Assembly: GCF_032883915.1 (NCBI RefSeq)
Contig: NZ_CP120717.1
Span: 2,487,697 to 2,551,696 of the forward strand
Length of the DNA stretch: 64,000 nucleotides
Direction: 5' to 3'
Source of the DNA: Endozoicomonas sp. 8E
GTDB lineage: Bacteria; Pseudomonadota; Gammaproteobacteria; Pseudomonadales; Endozoicomonadaceae
The translations under genes were made by a program, and so were the position numbers. The notes beneath the pieces are model-generated. The model was not told the DNA's origin. It was given only the letters and a program-made list of their open reading frames with translations, and ran no database searches. Every line of letters starts with the position of its first letter. The stretch's first letter is position 1. Of the stretch, positions 27,301-35,852 are shown piece by piece.

Positions 27301-27859
27301 TGGCGCTTTCTCTGGCTGTCATGGCGATCGCATCCACAGGGCATGAGGAAACACAGTCACCACAGGCGGTACATGGGTCTGGGTCAATGGCAGGCCCGGC
27401 TATTCCACCGGGTCGATATCGGAACTGGATAGCGGTGGGGTCACACACCTCTGAACAGGTACGACAATGTATTTGGTTCATGGCCAGACATTGATCGGAA
27501 ATCAGGGGCTTCAGTTGCCATGGGGTCTCGCCATGTTTGTCGATTGCACCCGATGGACAGGTTTTTAAACAGGCACCACAGAAAGAGCATCCCGCTTTTC
27601 TGAAGTCAGCTTCCGGAAAACCTCCAGAACCTTGAATCAGTAGGCCTGTTTTACAAACGGCAAGGCACTGCCCGCATCGTGAGCAGAGATCTGTGAACAG
27701 CTCTTCCTGCAAACTCCAGGGGGGGCGAGCAGGTGGCTCGATGGGTTTGGTTCTTCTGGTCAACTGTGAGCGGCTGAAATGAGTTATCTTCTTCCCGGAT
27801 GATGAAAAAAATTTTCCTGTCAATAACCCTCGACGATCAAGATCTATCTTCTGGCTCAT
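27272..27859 (-). CDS. napF: NapF, ferredoxin-type protein
   Basis: A cytoplasmic iron-sulfur protein of 195 residues that helps mature NapA. Four cysteine motifs are visible: CSRCGQCLAVC, CSFCGACLKTC, CRTCSEVC and CTACGDCVSSC. The N-terminal DLDRRGLLTGKFF is typical of NapF. It is the first gene of the operon, which lacks napE, napG and napH. Confidence 0.94.
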   Translation of the reverse strand: MSQKIDLDRRGLLTGKFFSSSGKKITHFSRSQLTRRTKPIEPPARPPWSLQEELFTDLCSRCGQCLAVCKTGLLIQGSGGFPEADFRKAGCSFCGACLKTCPSGAIDKHGETPWQLKPLISDQCLAMNQIHCRTCSEVCDPTAIQFRYRPGGIAGPAIDPDPCTACGDCVSSCPVDAIAMTARESANAHTDTTRG

Positions 27860-28258
27860 GGCGTTGTGACCTTACTTGCATTGCGACTTTTCTGGCATGG
27901 AATCTGAGTTGAATTTCAGGCTCTTTCAGGCTTTGTTGAGGAGTATTTTAATGAGGATGAACGTTCAAAAAAGACCCTTCAGGGGCTTTGTGTGAGTTGG
28001 GGTAAGCCTGAAGTACCTCTAAGGTAGTAGTGGTTCTGCGAAGGTTTGATAAAGTCTTGGCTTGGCAATGCGGTGCGGATCTTTGTAGCCTCTGTTTTCA
28101 GCGGTAAGCGGGTCTTTAGGGGTACTCAATGTTGGTGTGGTTTGAGCTTCTTAGATGTCTCTGGCTACCAACGAAAAGAAAACCGGGATGGGTCTTTCTT
28201 CCTGGGTCGAATCAAGAATAAAGACCTGCCCCTAAATGCCTTTCGGCTCATCATTCTG
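27860..28258. promoter_or_regulatory. Upstream region of the nap operon
   Basis: A 399-base gap with no accepted gene; an 83-codon frame at 28046-28297 lacks support. The palindrome TACCTCTAAGGTA at 28014-28026 contains a TACYYMT-type NarL/NarP heptamer (TACCTCT) and its partial inverse, about 155 bases before napF. TTTGATAAAG nearby resembles half an FNR site. Control by the adjacent NarXL-type pair is plausible but unproven. Confidence 0.35.
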
Positions 28259-29152
28259 TCAGTCAGTAGCTATTGTAAATATTGCACCTATGCTTAACGA
28301 AATTGAATGGGTGCGATTTACTGGATCCAAAGGTGGCAGAAATGCTGCTGTATATGTTTTTGCACATTGATCAATGTCAGGGTTTACTATTTTTTCCTGA
28401 ATTCTGGTTTTTAAACCAAAAATATCATAAGGCCCAGCATTAAATACCGTTCGTTTAACCGGCCATGCACTCACTACATGTTCAGGCGGTATGCGTGTCG
28501 TGATGACTTCTTCAAAAGATTTGATAGAAGTGGTGTATAGCCCAGCTCCCGTCAGATCTGCAGCTGTTCTGCAAATGTCGATACCGGTATTGACATAACA
28601 CTGATAAACATAGGTGCTGTCTTCCTCTCCAGGCTCAGGAATGAAAAGCTCAGGCGAGTCAGGCTCAGTCTGCGATGAAAACATTGGGAACCAGGTTGCG
28701 ACTGCGACGTTGCGGCTAGTGCTGATGATCTTATTTTCTGAGTCGTTCACCAATTGGTAGCTACCAAAAAAGTCTGGTCCATGCGTTAGTTTATAGGGAC
28801 TCAATTTTGTACTGAGCAGAGCTTCAAGGAAATCATTATCGTTAATAGAGTCTGAATCATCTGATTTTCGATTAAATCCCGTTTTGAAAATGGTTTCCGG
28901 AGGCCTCGAATCGCCCTTATATACCATTCCAATATGGGATGGAGTTTTCAGAGTAGGAGTAAACCTGAATTGACCCTCATGATGCCAGAATGGATTATGA
29001 CTGAAAAATACATTTTCAGATTCTGGCAGGTAGGTTTTTCCTGGATATGCAGCAACCTCCCGGGCAAAGGCTTTGACTGTTTCAGTTGTTGCAGTTTGCC
29101 AGTCTGCAGGGGAGCTGAGTGGGTTGGTCTTAATTGTTTCACTGATGTGCAT
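28259..29152 (-). CDS. Putative ADP-ribosyltransferase toxin, pertussis toxin S1-like
   Basis: A 297-residue protein carrying the three signatures of the cholera/pertussis R-S-E class of mono-ADP-ribosyltransferases. VYKGDSRPPETIFKTGF (about 77-93) gives the NAD-binding Arg, R83. IISTSRNVAVATWF (142-155) gives the STS core. SFEEVITTRIPPEHV (212-226) matches the pertussis S1 catalytic-Glu segment, aligning E214 with S1 E129; the residue two before it is Ser rather than Gln/Glu. Such enzymes modify host G proteins. No signal peptide is visible, so delivery by a contact-dependent system is possible. The start at 29152 has GGAGGT six bases upstream. It sits alone between napF and a Cys-rich secreted protein; no binding subunits are nearby. 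Confidence 0.82.
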   Translation of the reverse strand: MHISETIKTNPLSSPADWQTATTETVKAFAREVAAYPGKTYLPESENVFFSHNPFWHHEGQFRFTPTLKTPSHIGMVYKGDSRPPETIFKTGFNRKSDDSDSINDNDFLEALLSTKLSPYKLTHGPDFFGSYQLVNDSENKIISTSRNVAVATWFPMFSSQTEPDSPELFIPEPGEEDSTYVYQCYVNTGIDICRTAADLTGAGLYTTSIKSFEEVITTRIPPEHVVSAWPVKRTVFNAGPYDIFGLKTRIQEKIVNPDIDQCAKTYTAAFLPPLDPVNRTHSISLSIGAIFTIATD

Positions 29153-29599
29153 GGTTACACCTCCATTGGTCAATGAATACTGGTAGAACTGGATTTTCAG
29201 ATTGCTCTTTCATCAGATGGAGTGTGAGATAGCATAACTAGCAAAATTCCAGAGGTTAATTGCATGTGCCTCCGAGTGCATGTGCCTCCGAGTCTGATAA
29301 TAGAGTTAAATTTATTACTTGTTTGATCGTGCAACTATAAAAAAGTTCCATTAATTTTCTTTTCAGAACCAGGTAACTCTCCTCCATGAGTATTTTGCTT
29401 TCAAACCTGCGGCAAGGCATTAGACTTCTGGCCGAATTTACTGTTCTTGTTGAACATGCTTTCTTTCACTCTCAGCAGCGTTTTCAGGACGATCTCTGCT
29501 AAGGGCTGTTTTTGAAAGAAAGTAACTTTTGATTTTCTTATCGCAAAATCTAATAAAACTATACTAACGCACATCAAGATAGATGAAAGGGTGGTAACC
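29153..29599. other. Intergenic region with a 16 bp tandem duplication
   Basis: A 447-base AT-rich gap between divergent genes. GCATGTGCCTCCGAGT occurs twice exactly in tandem at 29262-29293. No gene is accepted here. Confidence 0.6.
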
Positions 29600-29995
29600 A
29601 TGAAGAAATATCAACCAATACTGCTTGTTGTTTACCTTGGTTTTATGAGTGCCAGTTATGCCGGATCACAACTGACCGAGACTGATTGTCACTATCTATA
29701 CACTCCTCATGCCACAGATTGGGATTTTATACCCGCCAGTGATCCAACTACTGCCATCGGCGCTCAATGCATTCTTTTCGATTACGGTGGCAATTGTCCT
29801 GATGGCAGGCATCATCGCTGTTGTCTGGGTGTTGGTGGACTGAGCAAAGCTCCGGATACAGATTATTTAGGTGGTGTCAGTAGAATTGGCAAAGACTGGC
29901 TGCTGTATAAAGTTTACTCAACAAAAGCCGATCTCTTTCGGGCCGTCGATAGTGGTGAGATTAGAGAAGCCTATGAAAAATGCTTGCGTAATTAA
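29600..29995 (+). CDS. Small secreted cysteine-rich protein, unknown
   Basis: A 131-residue protein with a signal peptide (YQPILLVVYLGFMSASYAG). Six cysteines in the mature part, including RHHRCCLG, suggest disulfides and an extracytoplasmic location. No family is recognised. The ATG at 29600 follows GGGTGG. It lies next to the ADP-ribosyltransferase gene on the opposite strand, but nothing shows that they work together. Confidence 0.65.
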   Translation: MKKYQPILLVVYLGFMSASYAGSQLTETDCHYLYTPHATDWDFIPASDPTTAIGAQCILFDYGGNCPDGRHHRCCLGVGGLSKAPDTDYLGGVSRIGKDWLLYKVYSTKADLFRAVDSGEIREAYEKCLRN

Positions 29996-30028
29996 TGGCT
30001 GTGAGAGGATATCTGATAAGCACCTGTC

Positions 30029-30112
30029 TCAATTCCCGAAACTTTTTCCCACTCCTGCGGCAGTGGCGTCTGCGGCACTGCTTCTGATAAAGTCGTGACG
30101 ACCTTGTGTCAT
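30029..30112 (-). pseudogene. Decayed duplicate of the napA 5' end (Tat signal remnant)
   Basis: Read on the minus strand from the ATG at 30112, 27 codons give MTQGRHDFIRSSAADATAA before reaching a stop. This aligns with the start of NapA ([19 protein letters not shown]), but the twin arginine has become Arg-His. DNA similarity continues upstream across the equivalent of the napD-napA spacer to about 30180, including its hairpin. Only the first ~20 codons remain. Confidence 0.8.
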
Positions 30113-30140
30113 GGCTCTCTTCCCGGGTCTAAATCTTTTC

Positions 30141-30163
30141 TCAGAGCTGTCTGACAGCTCTGA
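30141..30163. other. Hairpin before the narX-like gene, homologous to the napA leader hairpin
   Basis: TCAGAGCTGTC and GACAGCTCTGA form a near-perfect palindrome. It occupies the position of the TCAGGG/CCCTGA hairpin of the napD-napA spacer, with paired changes keeping the stem. It lies 25 bases before the narX-like ATG. Confidence 0.6.
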
Positions 30164-30187
30164 GTGTCGAGTCTTTATTTAAGGTGC

Positions 30188-31954
30188 ATGTTGTTGAAGC
30201 CCATTCGTTTCAAGGCGCTGGCCGCTATTATCACCATCTGTTTTTTGGGGTTGCTCAGTGTTAGTGGTTCCTTGTGGTTTGCAGCGACGACAGAGAGTGA
30301 TGCCGCTGCTATCAACCTTGCCGGATCATTGAGAATGCAGGCATGGCGTCTGGTAGATCGGGTCAATTCTGACAAGACCCGCCACAACGGATTGAACCAG
30401 TTAATCAGGACCTATGACAGCAGACTTGCCAGTCCTACTTTGAGGCATTTGGCTGACAGAACCGATATTATTGGCCGTCGTTATCAGGCTCTGGTCAGTG
30501 AATGGCACAGTGAGATGCGACCTTTATTGAGCGATAAAGCCGGATGGCGAGAGTTTGCGGATAAGGTTCCCGGTTTTGTTGATCGTTTGAACGATCTGGT
30601 GACCTCATTACAGTTGCATACCGAGCGAAAACTGCACTGGCTGGTGATCCTGGCGATTTTTTCGCTCTGTTCCATTCTGGCCATTGGGGCTGTGACGATA
30701 GGTTACATCCAATTGAACCTGATAAAGCCGGTTGAACAGCTCAGTTATGCGGCAAAGAAGGTCCGTCGTGGTAAGTTTGACCACCTGCGTCTCAATTATA
30801 AAAATGCCGATGAAATGGGGCAGCTGACAGAGACCTTCTCTGCCATGGCCGACAGCCTCTCGCTTCTTTATAGTGATCTTGAGGCTCAGGTATCAGGGAA
30901 GACCCGATCACTGGAGCAGTCAAACATGGCTTTGCAACTATTGTATGAATCTTCCCAAACATTGAGCATGAATCCCTACGATGAAGATCAACTGACGTTG
31001 TTGCTGGAACGCTGGAAGCGGCTGCTCGGACTTAAAAGGGCCTATGTCTGCCTGACTGGCAATGCGGGAAGCATGAAATTGCAGCGGATTTTTCCCCAGA
31101 GCGAGACTTTTAATGATGTCTGCAATACAGGTCAGTGTGAAGGCTGTATTCGAGAACCCTCATCGGACCTCCAGTTTTCACTGAGCCAGAATGATGAGGG
31201 TTATGGTTATCTGCAAATCTCTCTGCAAGATGGGCAGTCATTGACTGAAGAGAGCAGGCAGTGGTTGAGAACGTTTGGCGATATTGTTTCTGCCTCAATG
31301 TATCGCAGTGGCTACCAGACTCAGGAGAGGCAATTGCTTTTGCTGGAAGAGCGAGCCGTCATAGCCAGGGAGTTACATGATTCGCTGGCTCAGGCATTGT
31401 CTTACCAGAAAATTCAGGTTACTCGATTGAGGAAGGTTCTAAAGCGGATGGGAACGGAAGAATCGGTCGACTCAATTGTCGAAGAAATTCGTGAAGGCCT
31501 GAATAGTGCTTATCGCCAGCTCAGGGAGTTATTGAATACCTTCCGGCTCAATACGTCGTTTGGCAGTCTTGAAGGGGCACTGCAAGAGACGTTGAAAGAG
31601 TATGGTAAACGGGATGAGAGTGTGAAGTTTAACCTCGATTATCGTTTACGCTTCTGTCATCTTGATGCCCACCATCAGATTCATGTTTTACAGATTGTTC
31701 GGGAAGGGCTGGTCAATGTGATCCAGCATTCCGGGGCAAAAAAAGCAACGGTCGTCTGTGAACAGGTTTCGCCCGGGAAGGTTCAGGTATTGATAGACGA
31801 TGATGGCTCCGGCTTCAGTGACGAGATCAATACCCCCGGCCACTACGGCACCACCATCATGCAGGAAAGGGCAGAGAGTCTCGGTGGCCAGCTTTATTTT
31901 GAAAGTTCCGGTTTTGGCGGGGCGCGGGTGCGTCTTGAGTTTTCATCGGTGTGA
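30188..31954 (+). CDS. NarX/NarQ-type nitrate/nitrite sensor histidine kinase
   Basis: A 588-residue membrane sensor kinase. Two membrane segments (AAIITICFLGLLSVSG and WLVILAIFSLCSILAIGA) flank a periplasmic domain whose start, AAAINLAGSLRMQAWRL, is the nitrate-binding P-box typical of NarX/NarQ. A HAMP domain follows, then a Cys cluster (CNTGQCEGC), the HisKA_3 box (ARELHDSLAQALSY) and a GHKL ATPase (DDDGSGF). ATG at 30188 is preferred over GTG at 30164 because AAGG lies just before it. The response regulator follows three bases later. Proximity suggests control of nap. Confidence 0.9.
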   Translation: MLLKPIRFKALAAIITICFLGLLSVSGSLWFAATTESDAAAINLAGSLRMQAWRLVDRVNSDKTRHNGLNQLIRTYDSRLASPTLRHLADRTDIIGRRYQALVSEWHSEMRPLLSDKAGWREFADKVPGFVDRLNDLVTSLQLHTERKLHWLVILAIFSLCSILAIGAVTIGYIQLNLIKPVEQLSYAAKKVRRGKFDHLRLNYKNADEMGQLTETFSAMADSLSLLYSDLEAQVSGKTRSLEQSNMALQLLYESSQTLSMNPYDEDQLTLLLERWKRLLGLKRAYVCLTGNAGSMKLQRIFPQSETFNDVCNTGQCEGCIREPSSDLQFSLSQNDEGYGYLQISLQDGQSLTEESRQWLRTFGDIVSASMYRSGYQTQERQLLLLEERAVIARELHDSLAQALSYQKIQVTRLRKVLKRMGTEESVDSIVEEIREGLNSAYRQLRELLNTFRLNTSFGSLEGALQETLKEYGKRDESVKFNLDYRLRFCHLDAHHQIHVLQIVREGLVNVIQHSGAKKATVVCEQVSPGKVQVLIDDDGSGFSDEINTPGHYGTTIMQERAESLGGQLYFESSGFGGARVRLEFSSV

Positions 31955-31957
31955 GAG

Positions 31958-32599
31958 ATGATGAACGACACAAGTGTTTTATTGATTGATGACCATCCTT
32001 TACTCCGAAAAGGGTTGGCTCAGTTGATTGATGAAGAAGAGGGTTTGAAAGTCGTTGCCGAAGTGGGCGACGGAGTGACCGGATTGAAACTGGCCATTGA
32101 GTTCGAGCCGGATCTGATTCTGCTGGATCTGAATATGAAAGGTATGGACGGACTGGAAACACTCAAAGCGATGAGGGCTGAAGGAGTCGCTTCGCGGGTG
32201 GTGGTCCTCACCGTCTCAGAGCACAGGGACGATATTGCAGCGATGTTTCGCGCCGGAGCCGATGGTTATCTGCTAAAAGACATGGAACCTGAAGAACTCC
32301 TGAGCCAGATTTCACAGGCCGCCATGGGAAAACTGGCTGTGGATGCCCGGCTGGCAGAAGTGCTGGCTTCTGTTCTCAGGCCTGATAGCAGCGAGACCAG
32401 CAAGATTGATCTGCTGACACCTAAAGAAAGGGAGGTTCTCCAGTTTATTGCGGAAGGGGATGCCAATAAGGTGATTGCCCGAAAAATGGACATCAGTGAA
32501 GGCACAGTGAAGGTTCACGTCAAACGTCTGCTTCGAAAACTGGACTTTCGTTCGCGGGTTGAGGCTGCGGTCTGGTGGGTGAGCAGCCGGGATCGTTGA
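31958..32599 (+). CDS. NarL/NarP-type response regulator
   Basis: A 213-residue regulator. The receiver domain has DD at the N-terminus (LLIDDHPLLRKG), the phospho-acceptor Asp in DLILLDLNMKGMDG and Lys in LLKDMEPEEL. The C-terminal LuxR-type helix-turn-helix is LTPKEREVLQFIAEGDANKVIARKM, with typical recognition helix GTVKVHVK. It is coupled to the sensor gene, and such pairs control nitrate-respiration genes. Confidence 0.92.
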   Translation: MMNDTSVLLIDDHPLLRKGLAQLIDEEEGLKVVAEVGDGVTGLKLAIEFEPDLILLDLNMKGMDGLETLKAMRAEGVASRVVVLTVSEHRDDIAAMFRAGADGYLLKDMEPEELLSQISQAAMGKLAVDARLAEVLASVLRPDSSETSKIDLLTPKEREVLQFIAEGDANKVIARKMDISEGTVKVHVKRLLRKLDFRSRVEAAVWWVSSRDR

Positions 32600-32857
32600 T
32601 GACGCTTGCGACTGAGGGCATAGAGCTGAATAGAGTCAGGTGAATGTCAGCGAATTTACCCAATCTAGATAGTTAATTACTTCGGAACGAACGTCTTTTT
32701 CGATATAATCCTGCCCGAGTTTATGGCTGTTAGAGTGTTTTTTGAACAGCTACCAGGCGTCAATCGTAAACTGCTATGAAATTTCGGCCGTATAAGGGTG
32801 CAGAGACTTCAGGTCTCTGAACCACTCAATTGACAGACTGACTTTAGGGAAAACGAC

Positions 32858-33526
32858 TTGCTCGAAGTGGCTAAGCTGGGGTGTGAACGAGACGATCGTG
32901 TTCTTTTTTCAAACCTCTCCATTCAACTGTCCCCCGGTGAGCTGCTACAGATAGAAGGCTGTAACGGAGCCGGTAAGACCACGCTTTTGAGAGTGCTGGC
33001 TGGCCTCTGCGGTGATTATCGTGGCGAGGTGATCTGGCAGGGACAGAAGCTTTCCGCGGTCTATGCAGACTTTCGGCTGTCAACCTTCTATTTTGGTCAC
33101 AGACCTGCCATTAAAGCTGAACTCACTCCAATCGAGAATATTGTCTGGCGCTCAAATCTTCGTAATGAACGCTACCCAGAGCCATTGATTTTTTCTGCGC
33201 TGGAGCAAGTGAACCTTGCTGGCTATGAAGAGGTTCCCTGCGGACAACTTTCTGCAGGGCAGCACAGACGGGTGGCTCTGGCAGACCTTTCGCTTTCAAC
33301 CGTGCCGCTGTGGATTCTCGATGAGCCCTTTACGGCTATTGATGTCGATGGCATGGCCTGGCTTGAGCAATTGCTGGCCCGGCATATTGAAAAAAACGGC
33401 GCTGTGGTGATGACCAGCCACCAGAGCCTGTCAAAGCTATCTGACCGGGTCAGAAAGCTCCGTCTGGAGACCTATGCAACTTCCGATGAAGAGACCGGTC
33501 ATGAAGAGTCGGGGGCCTGGTTATGA
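32858..33526 (+). CDS. ccmA: CcmA, haem exporter ATP-binding protein
   Basis: The ATPase of the CcmABCD complex, which releases holo-CcmE during cytochrome c maturation. Walker A is GCNGAGKTT, the signature LSAGQHRRVALA and Walker B LWILDEPFTAID. The start is TTG at 32858, with AGGGA upstream. The 222-residue length fits. It begins the ccmABCDEFGHI operon and its stop overlaps the ccmB start. Confidence 0.95.
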   Translation: MLEVAKLGCERDDRVLFSNLSIQLSPGELLQIEGCNGAGKTTLLRVLAGLCGDYRGEVIWQGQKLSAVYADFRLSTFYFGHRPAIKAELTPIENIVWRSNLRNERYPEPLIFSALEQVNLAGYEEVPCGQLSAGQHRRVALADLSLSTVPLWILDEPFTAIDVDGMAWLEQLLARHIEKNGAVVMTSHQSLSKLSDRVRKLRLETYATSDEETGHEESGAWL

Positions 33527-34230
33527 GTGACACTTCATTGCAGGGAAACCAGTCATTGCAGGGCAGCCGGGCATTTCTGGGATTGGTTAAAAGAGACCTG
33601 ATTCTGGCCTTTCGGACACCGGGACAGACCCTGAATCCAGTGGCATTCTATCTGATGGTCGCCAGTCTTTTTCCTCTGGGTATCGCCCCTGAAAAAGAAC
33701 TTTTGTCTCAGTTAGCCGGAGGCATCGTCTGGATAGGCGCTCTGCTGGCGGTCCTTCTCTCCCTGGATTCCCTGTTCAGAAGTGACCAGGAAGACGGCTC
33801 ACTGGATCAGCTATTGTTATCGCCGCACCCTTTGCCTTTACTGGTGTTGGCTAAAATTTCTGCGCACTGGCTGACCACTGGTGTAGCACTGATAGCTATG
33901 GCCCCCTTACTGGCTTTGATGCTGCATTTACCGGCTCAGGCTTTTCCTGCATTAATACTGAGTCTGCTGGTGGGTACTCCCCTGATGAGTCTCGCTGGAG
34001 GTATTGGTGCAGCGCTGACAGTGCGTGTTCAGAGGGGAGGAATACTACTGACATTGCTGTCTTTACCTTTATATATTCCTGTTTTGATATTCGGGACAGG
34101 GGCTGTTCAGACGGCAGTTGAGGGTATGTCCTATTCAGGGCACTTGTTGTGGATGGCAGCATTGCTGATGTTTGGATTGTGTCTGGCGCCGCTGGCGATA
34201 GCCGCATCACTGAGAATAGTTGCAGACTGA
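33523..34230 (+). CDS. ccmB: CcmB, haem exporter permease
   Basis: An inner-membrane protein of 235 residues with six predicted hydrophobic segments. The N-terminus (FLGLVKRDLILAFR) and the motif RSDQEDGSLDQLLLSPHPL are CcmB hallmarks. It overlaps ccmA by four bases (ATGA). Confidence 0.95.
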   Translation: MSDTSLQGNQSLQGSRAFLGLVKRDLILAFRTPGQTLNPVAFYLMVASLFPLGIAPEKELLSQLAGGIVWIGALLAVLLSLDSLFRSDQEDGSLDQLLLSPHPLPLLVLAKISAHWLTTGVALIAMAPLLALMLHLPAQAFPALILSLLVGTPLMSLAGGIGAALTVRVQRGGILLTLLSLPLYIPVLIFGTGAVQTAVEGMSYSGHLLWMAALLMFGLCLAPLAIAASLRIVAD

Positions 34231-34261
34231 GCAACAGGAACCAGTCACGGTAGAGTAAATA

Positions 34262-35011
34262 ATGAACTGGACTTTTTTTCACAAACTGGGGTCACCCAGA
34301 TGGTTTTACGAAATCAGTGGCAAGTGGTTGCCCTGGTTGGCCATTCTGGCAGCCCTGTTGATGGCCATCGGCTTGATCTGGGGTCTGATGTTTACGCCAC
34401 CGGACTATCTTCAGGGCAATAGTTACCGGATCATATTTATCCACGTTCCTACCGCCTTTCTGGCTTCTGCTGTCTACGTGATGATGGCCTGTGCAGGGGT
34501 CGTCACTCTGGTATGGAAAATGAAGCTGGCTGACATGGTACTGAAGTGCTGTGCACCCATCGGGGCTTCTTTCTGCCTGATGGCTCTGGTAACCGGTGCG
34601 ATCTGGGGTAAACCGACCTGGGGTACCTGGTGGGTTTGGGATGCCAGACTGACCTCTATGCTGATTCTGCTGTTCCTTTATATGGGGGTCATCGCTCTTC
34701 GAGGTGCTATGAGGAACACCAGTACCGCTGCAAAAGCCTGCGCCATTCTGACTCTGGTCGGGGTGATCAATATCCCTATCATCAAATTTTCTGTCCAGTG
34801 GTGGAATACCCTCCATCAGGGCGCCACGCTCAAGTTGACTGAAAAGCCGTCCATGGCACCTGAGATGCTTTGGCCTCTGCTGATCAGTATTGCGGCTTTT
34901 TATCTGTTCTTTACCGTCGTCCTTATTCTCCGTTTGCGAACCGAAATACTGGACCGTGAGCGCCGAACCAAATGGGTTCACAAGACCGTATTGGCCAAAC
35001 TGGAGAACTGA
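34262..35011 (+). CDS. ccmC: CcmC, haem-handling protein
   Basis: A 249-residue, six-helix membrane protein that attaches haem to CcmE. The tryptophan-rich WWD domain is WGTWWVWDARLTSMLILLF, flanked by histidine-bearing loops (IFIHVPTAF and WWNTLHQGA). It follows ccmB by 31 bases. Confidence 0.96.
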   Translation: MNWTFFHKLGSPRWFYEISGKWLPWLAILAALLMAIGLIWGLMFTPPDYLQGNSYRIIFIHVPTAFLASAVYVMMACAGVVTLVWKMKLADMVLKCCAPIGASFCLMALVTGAIWGKPTWGTWWVWDARLTSMLILLFLYMGVIALRGAMRNTSTAAKACAILTLVGVINIPIIKFSVQWWNTLHQGATLKLTEKPSMAPEMLWPLLISIAAFYLFFTVVLILRLRTEILDRERRTKWVHKTVLAKLEN

Positions 35012-35016
35012 AAACT

Positions 35017-35322
35017 ATGTATTTTGAGAGTCTGGCCAGTTTGATACATATGGATGGTCACGGTGTCTTTGTTTGGGCGGCCTACGGCATTGGTGTACTG
35101 ATCATTGCCTACAACATAATTTCTCCTTTGCGGGCCAGAAAGCGGATTCTGTCACAGGTTCTGCGTCAGGTGCGCAGCAGCCGGTCCAGAGGCCGGAGCT
35201 TGACAGCGAACAGGCGCCAAAGCTCGATAGCTGACAGAAAGCAAAAAGTGACAATAACCCGTCAGCGGGAAGACAGAGTCAACATTAAAGATCAGGGTGT
35301 CCGGGAGGGAGAAGTGGAATGA
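35017..35322 (+). CDS. ccmD: CcmD, small membrane subunit
   Basis: A 101-residue protein with one membrane helix (FVWAAYGIGVLIIAYNII) after the typical HMDGHG segment, and a long basic C-terminal tail. It stabilises CcmABC and helps release CcmE. ATG at 35017 is five bases after the ccmC stop; an earlier in-frame start would overlap ccmC. The tail is longer than in E. coli CcmD. Confidence 0.92.
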   Translation: MYFESLASLIHMDGHGVFVWAAYGIGVLIIAYNIISPLRARKRILSQVLRQVRSSRSRGRSLTANRRQSSIADRKQKVTITRQREDRVNIKDQGVREGEVE

Positions 35323-35852
35323 ATCCAGTTCGCAAACAACGCTTATTATTAGTGCTTTTATTGGTGGCCGGCGTCGGTATTGCTGTGGCCCTGGCTCTGT
35401 TTGCCCTGAAGGAAAACATCAACCATTACTTTTCTCCAGCCCAGATGGCCAGAGGCGAAGCGCCCGTCGGTCAAAGGATCCGTGGTGGCGGTATCGTCGT
35501 TCCGGGGACGGTCATACGTGATCCGAACAGCCTGAAAGCCAGATTCCGAATCAGTGATGGCGATGGCGAAGTGGAAGTGGAATATACCGGAATCCTGCCA
35601 GACCTTTTTAAAGAAGGTCAGGGCATTGTCGGAACCGGCAAACTGGATGAAAACCGTCGTTTTGTAGCCGAGGAGCTGTTAGCCAAGCATGATGAAAACT
35701 ATATGCCTCCGGAAGTACAGAAGGCCATCGACAAAGCTCATGGTACGAAGTCAGGCAATCCGTCAGATAAGTCTGATGGCGCCCCGTCATACCCACAGGA
35801 GAGTCAACAGCCCGTTGAGAGCCTTCATTCTCAGGCATCGGAGAGCAAGTAA
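35319..35852 (+). CDS. ccmE: CcmE, haem chaperone
   Basis: A membrane-anchored periplasmic haem chaperone of 177 residues. The N-terminal anchor is LLLVLLLVAGVGIAVALALF. The OB-fold core includes VEVEYTGILPDLFKEGQGIV. The haem-binding segment is AKHDENYMPPE, where His forms the covalent haem bond. The ~45-residue C-terminal tail is polar and disordered-looking. It overlaps ccmD by four bases. Confidence 0.95.
   Translation: MNPVRKQRLLLVLLLVAGVGIAVALALFALKENINHYFSPAQMARGEAPVGQRIRGGGIVVPGTVIRDPNSLKARFRISDGDGEVEVEYTGILPDLFKEGQGIVGTGKLDENRRFVAEELLAKHDENYMPPEVQKAIDKAHGTKSGNPSDKSDGAPSYPQESQQPVESLHSQASESK

Noticed and set aside
28046-28297. 83-codon plus-strand frame upstream of the nap operon
   Set aside because: No ribosome site or recognisable family. 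It overlaps the end of the ADP-ribosyltransferase gene and reads like non-coding DNA.
32600-32857. Possible tRNA or small RNA before ccmA (AGAGACTTCAGGTCTCT stem)
   Set aside because: A single short stem with no cloverleaf or T-run; not enough to call an RNA gene.
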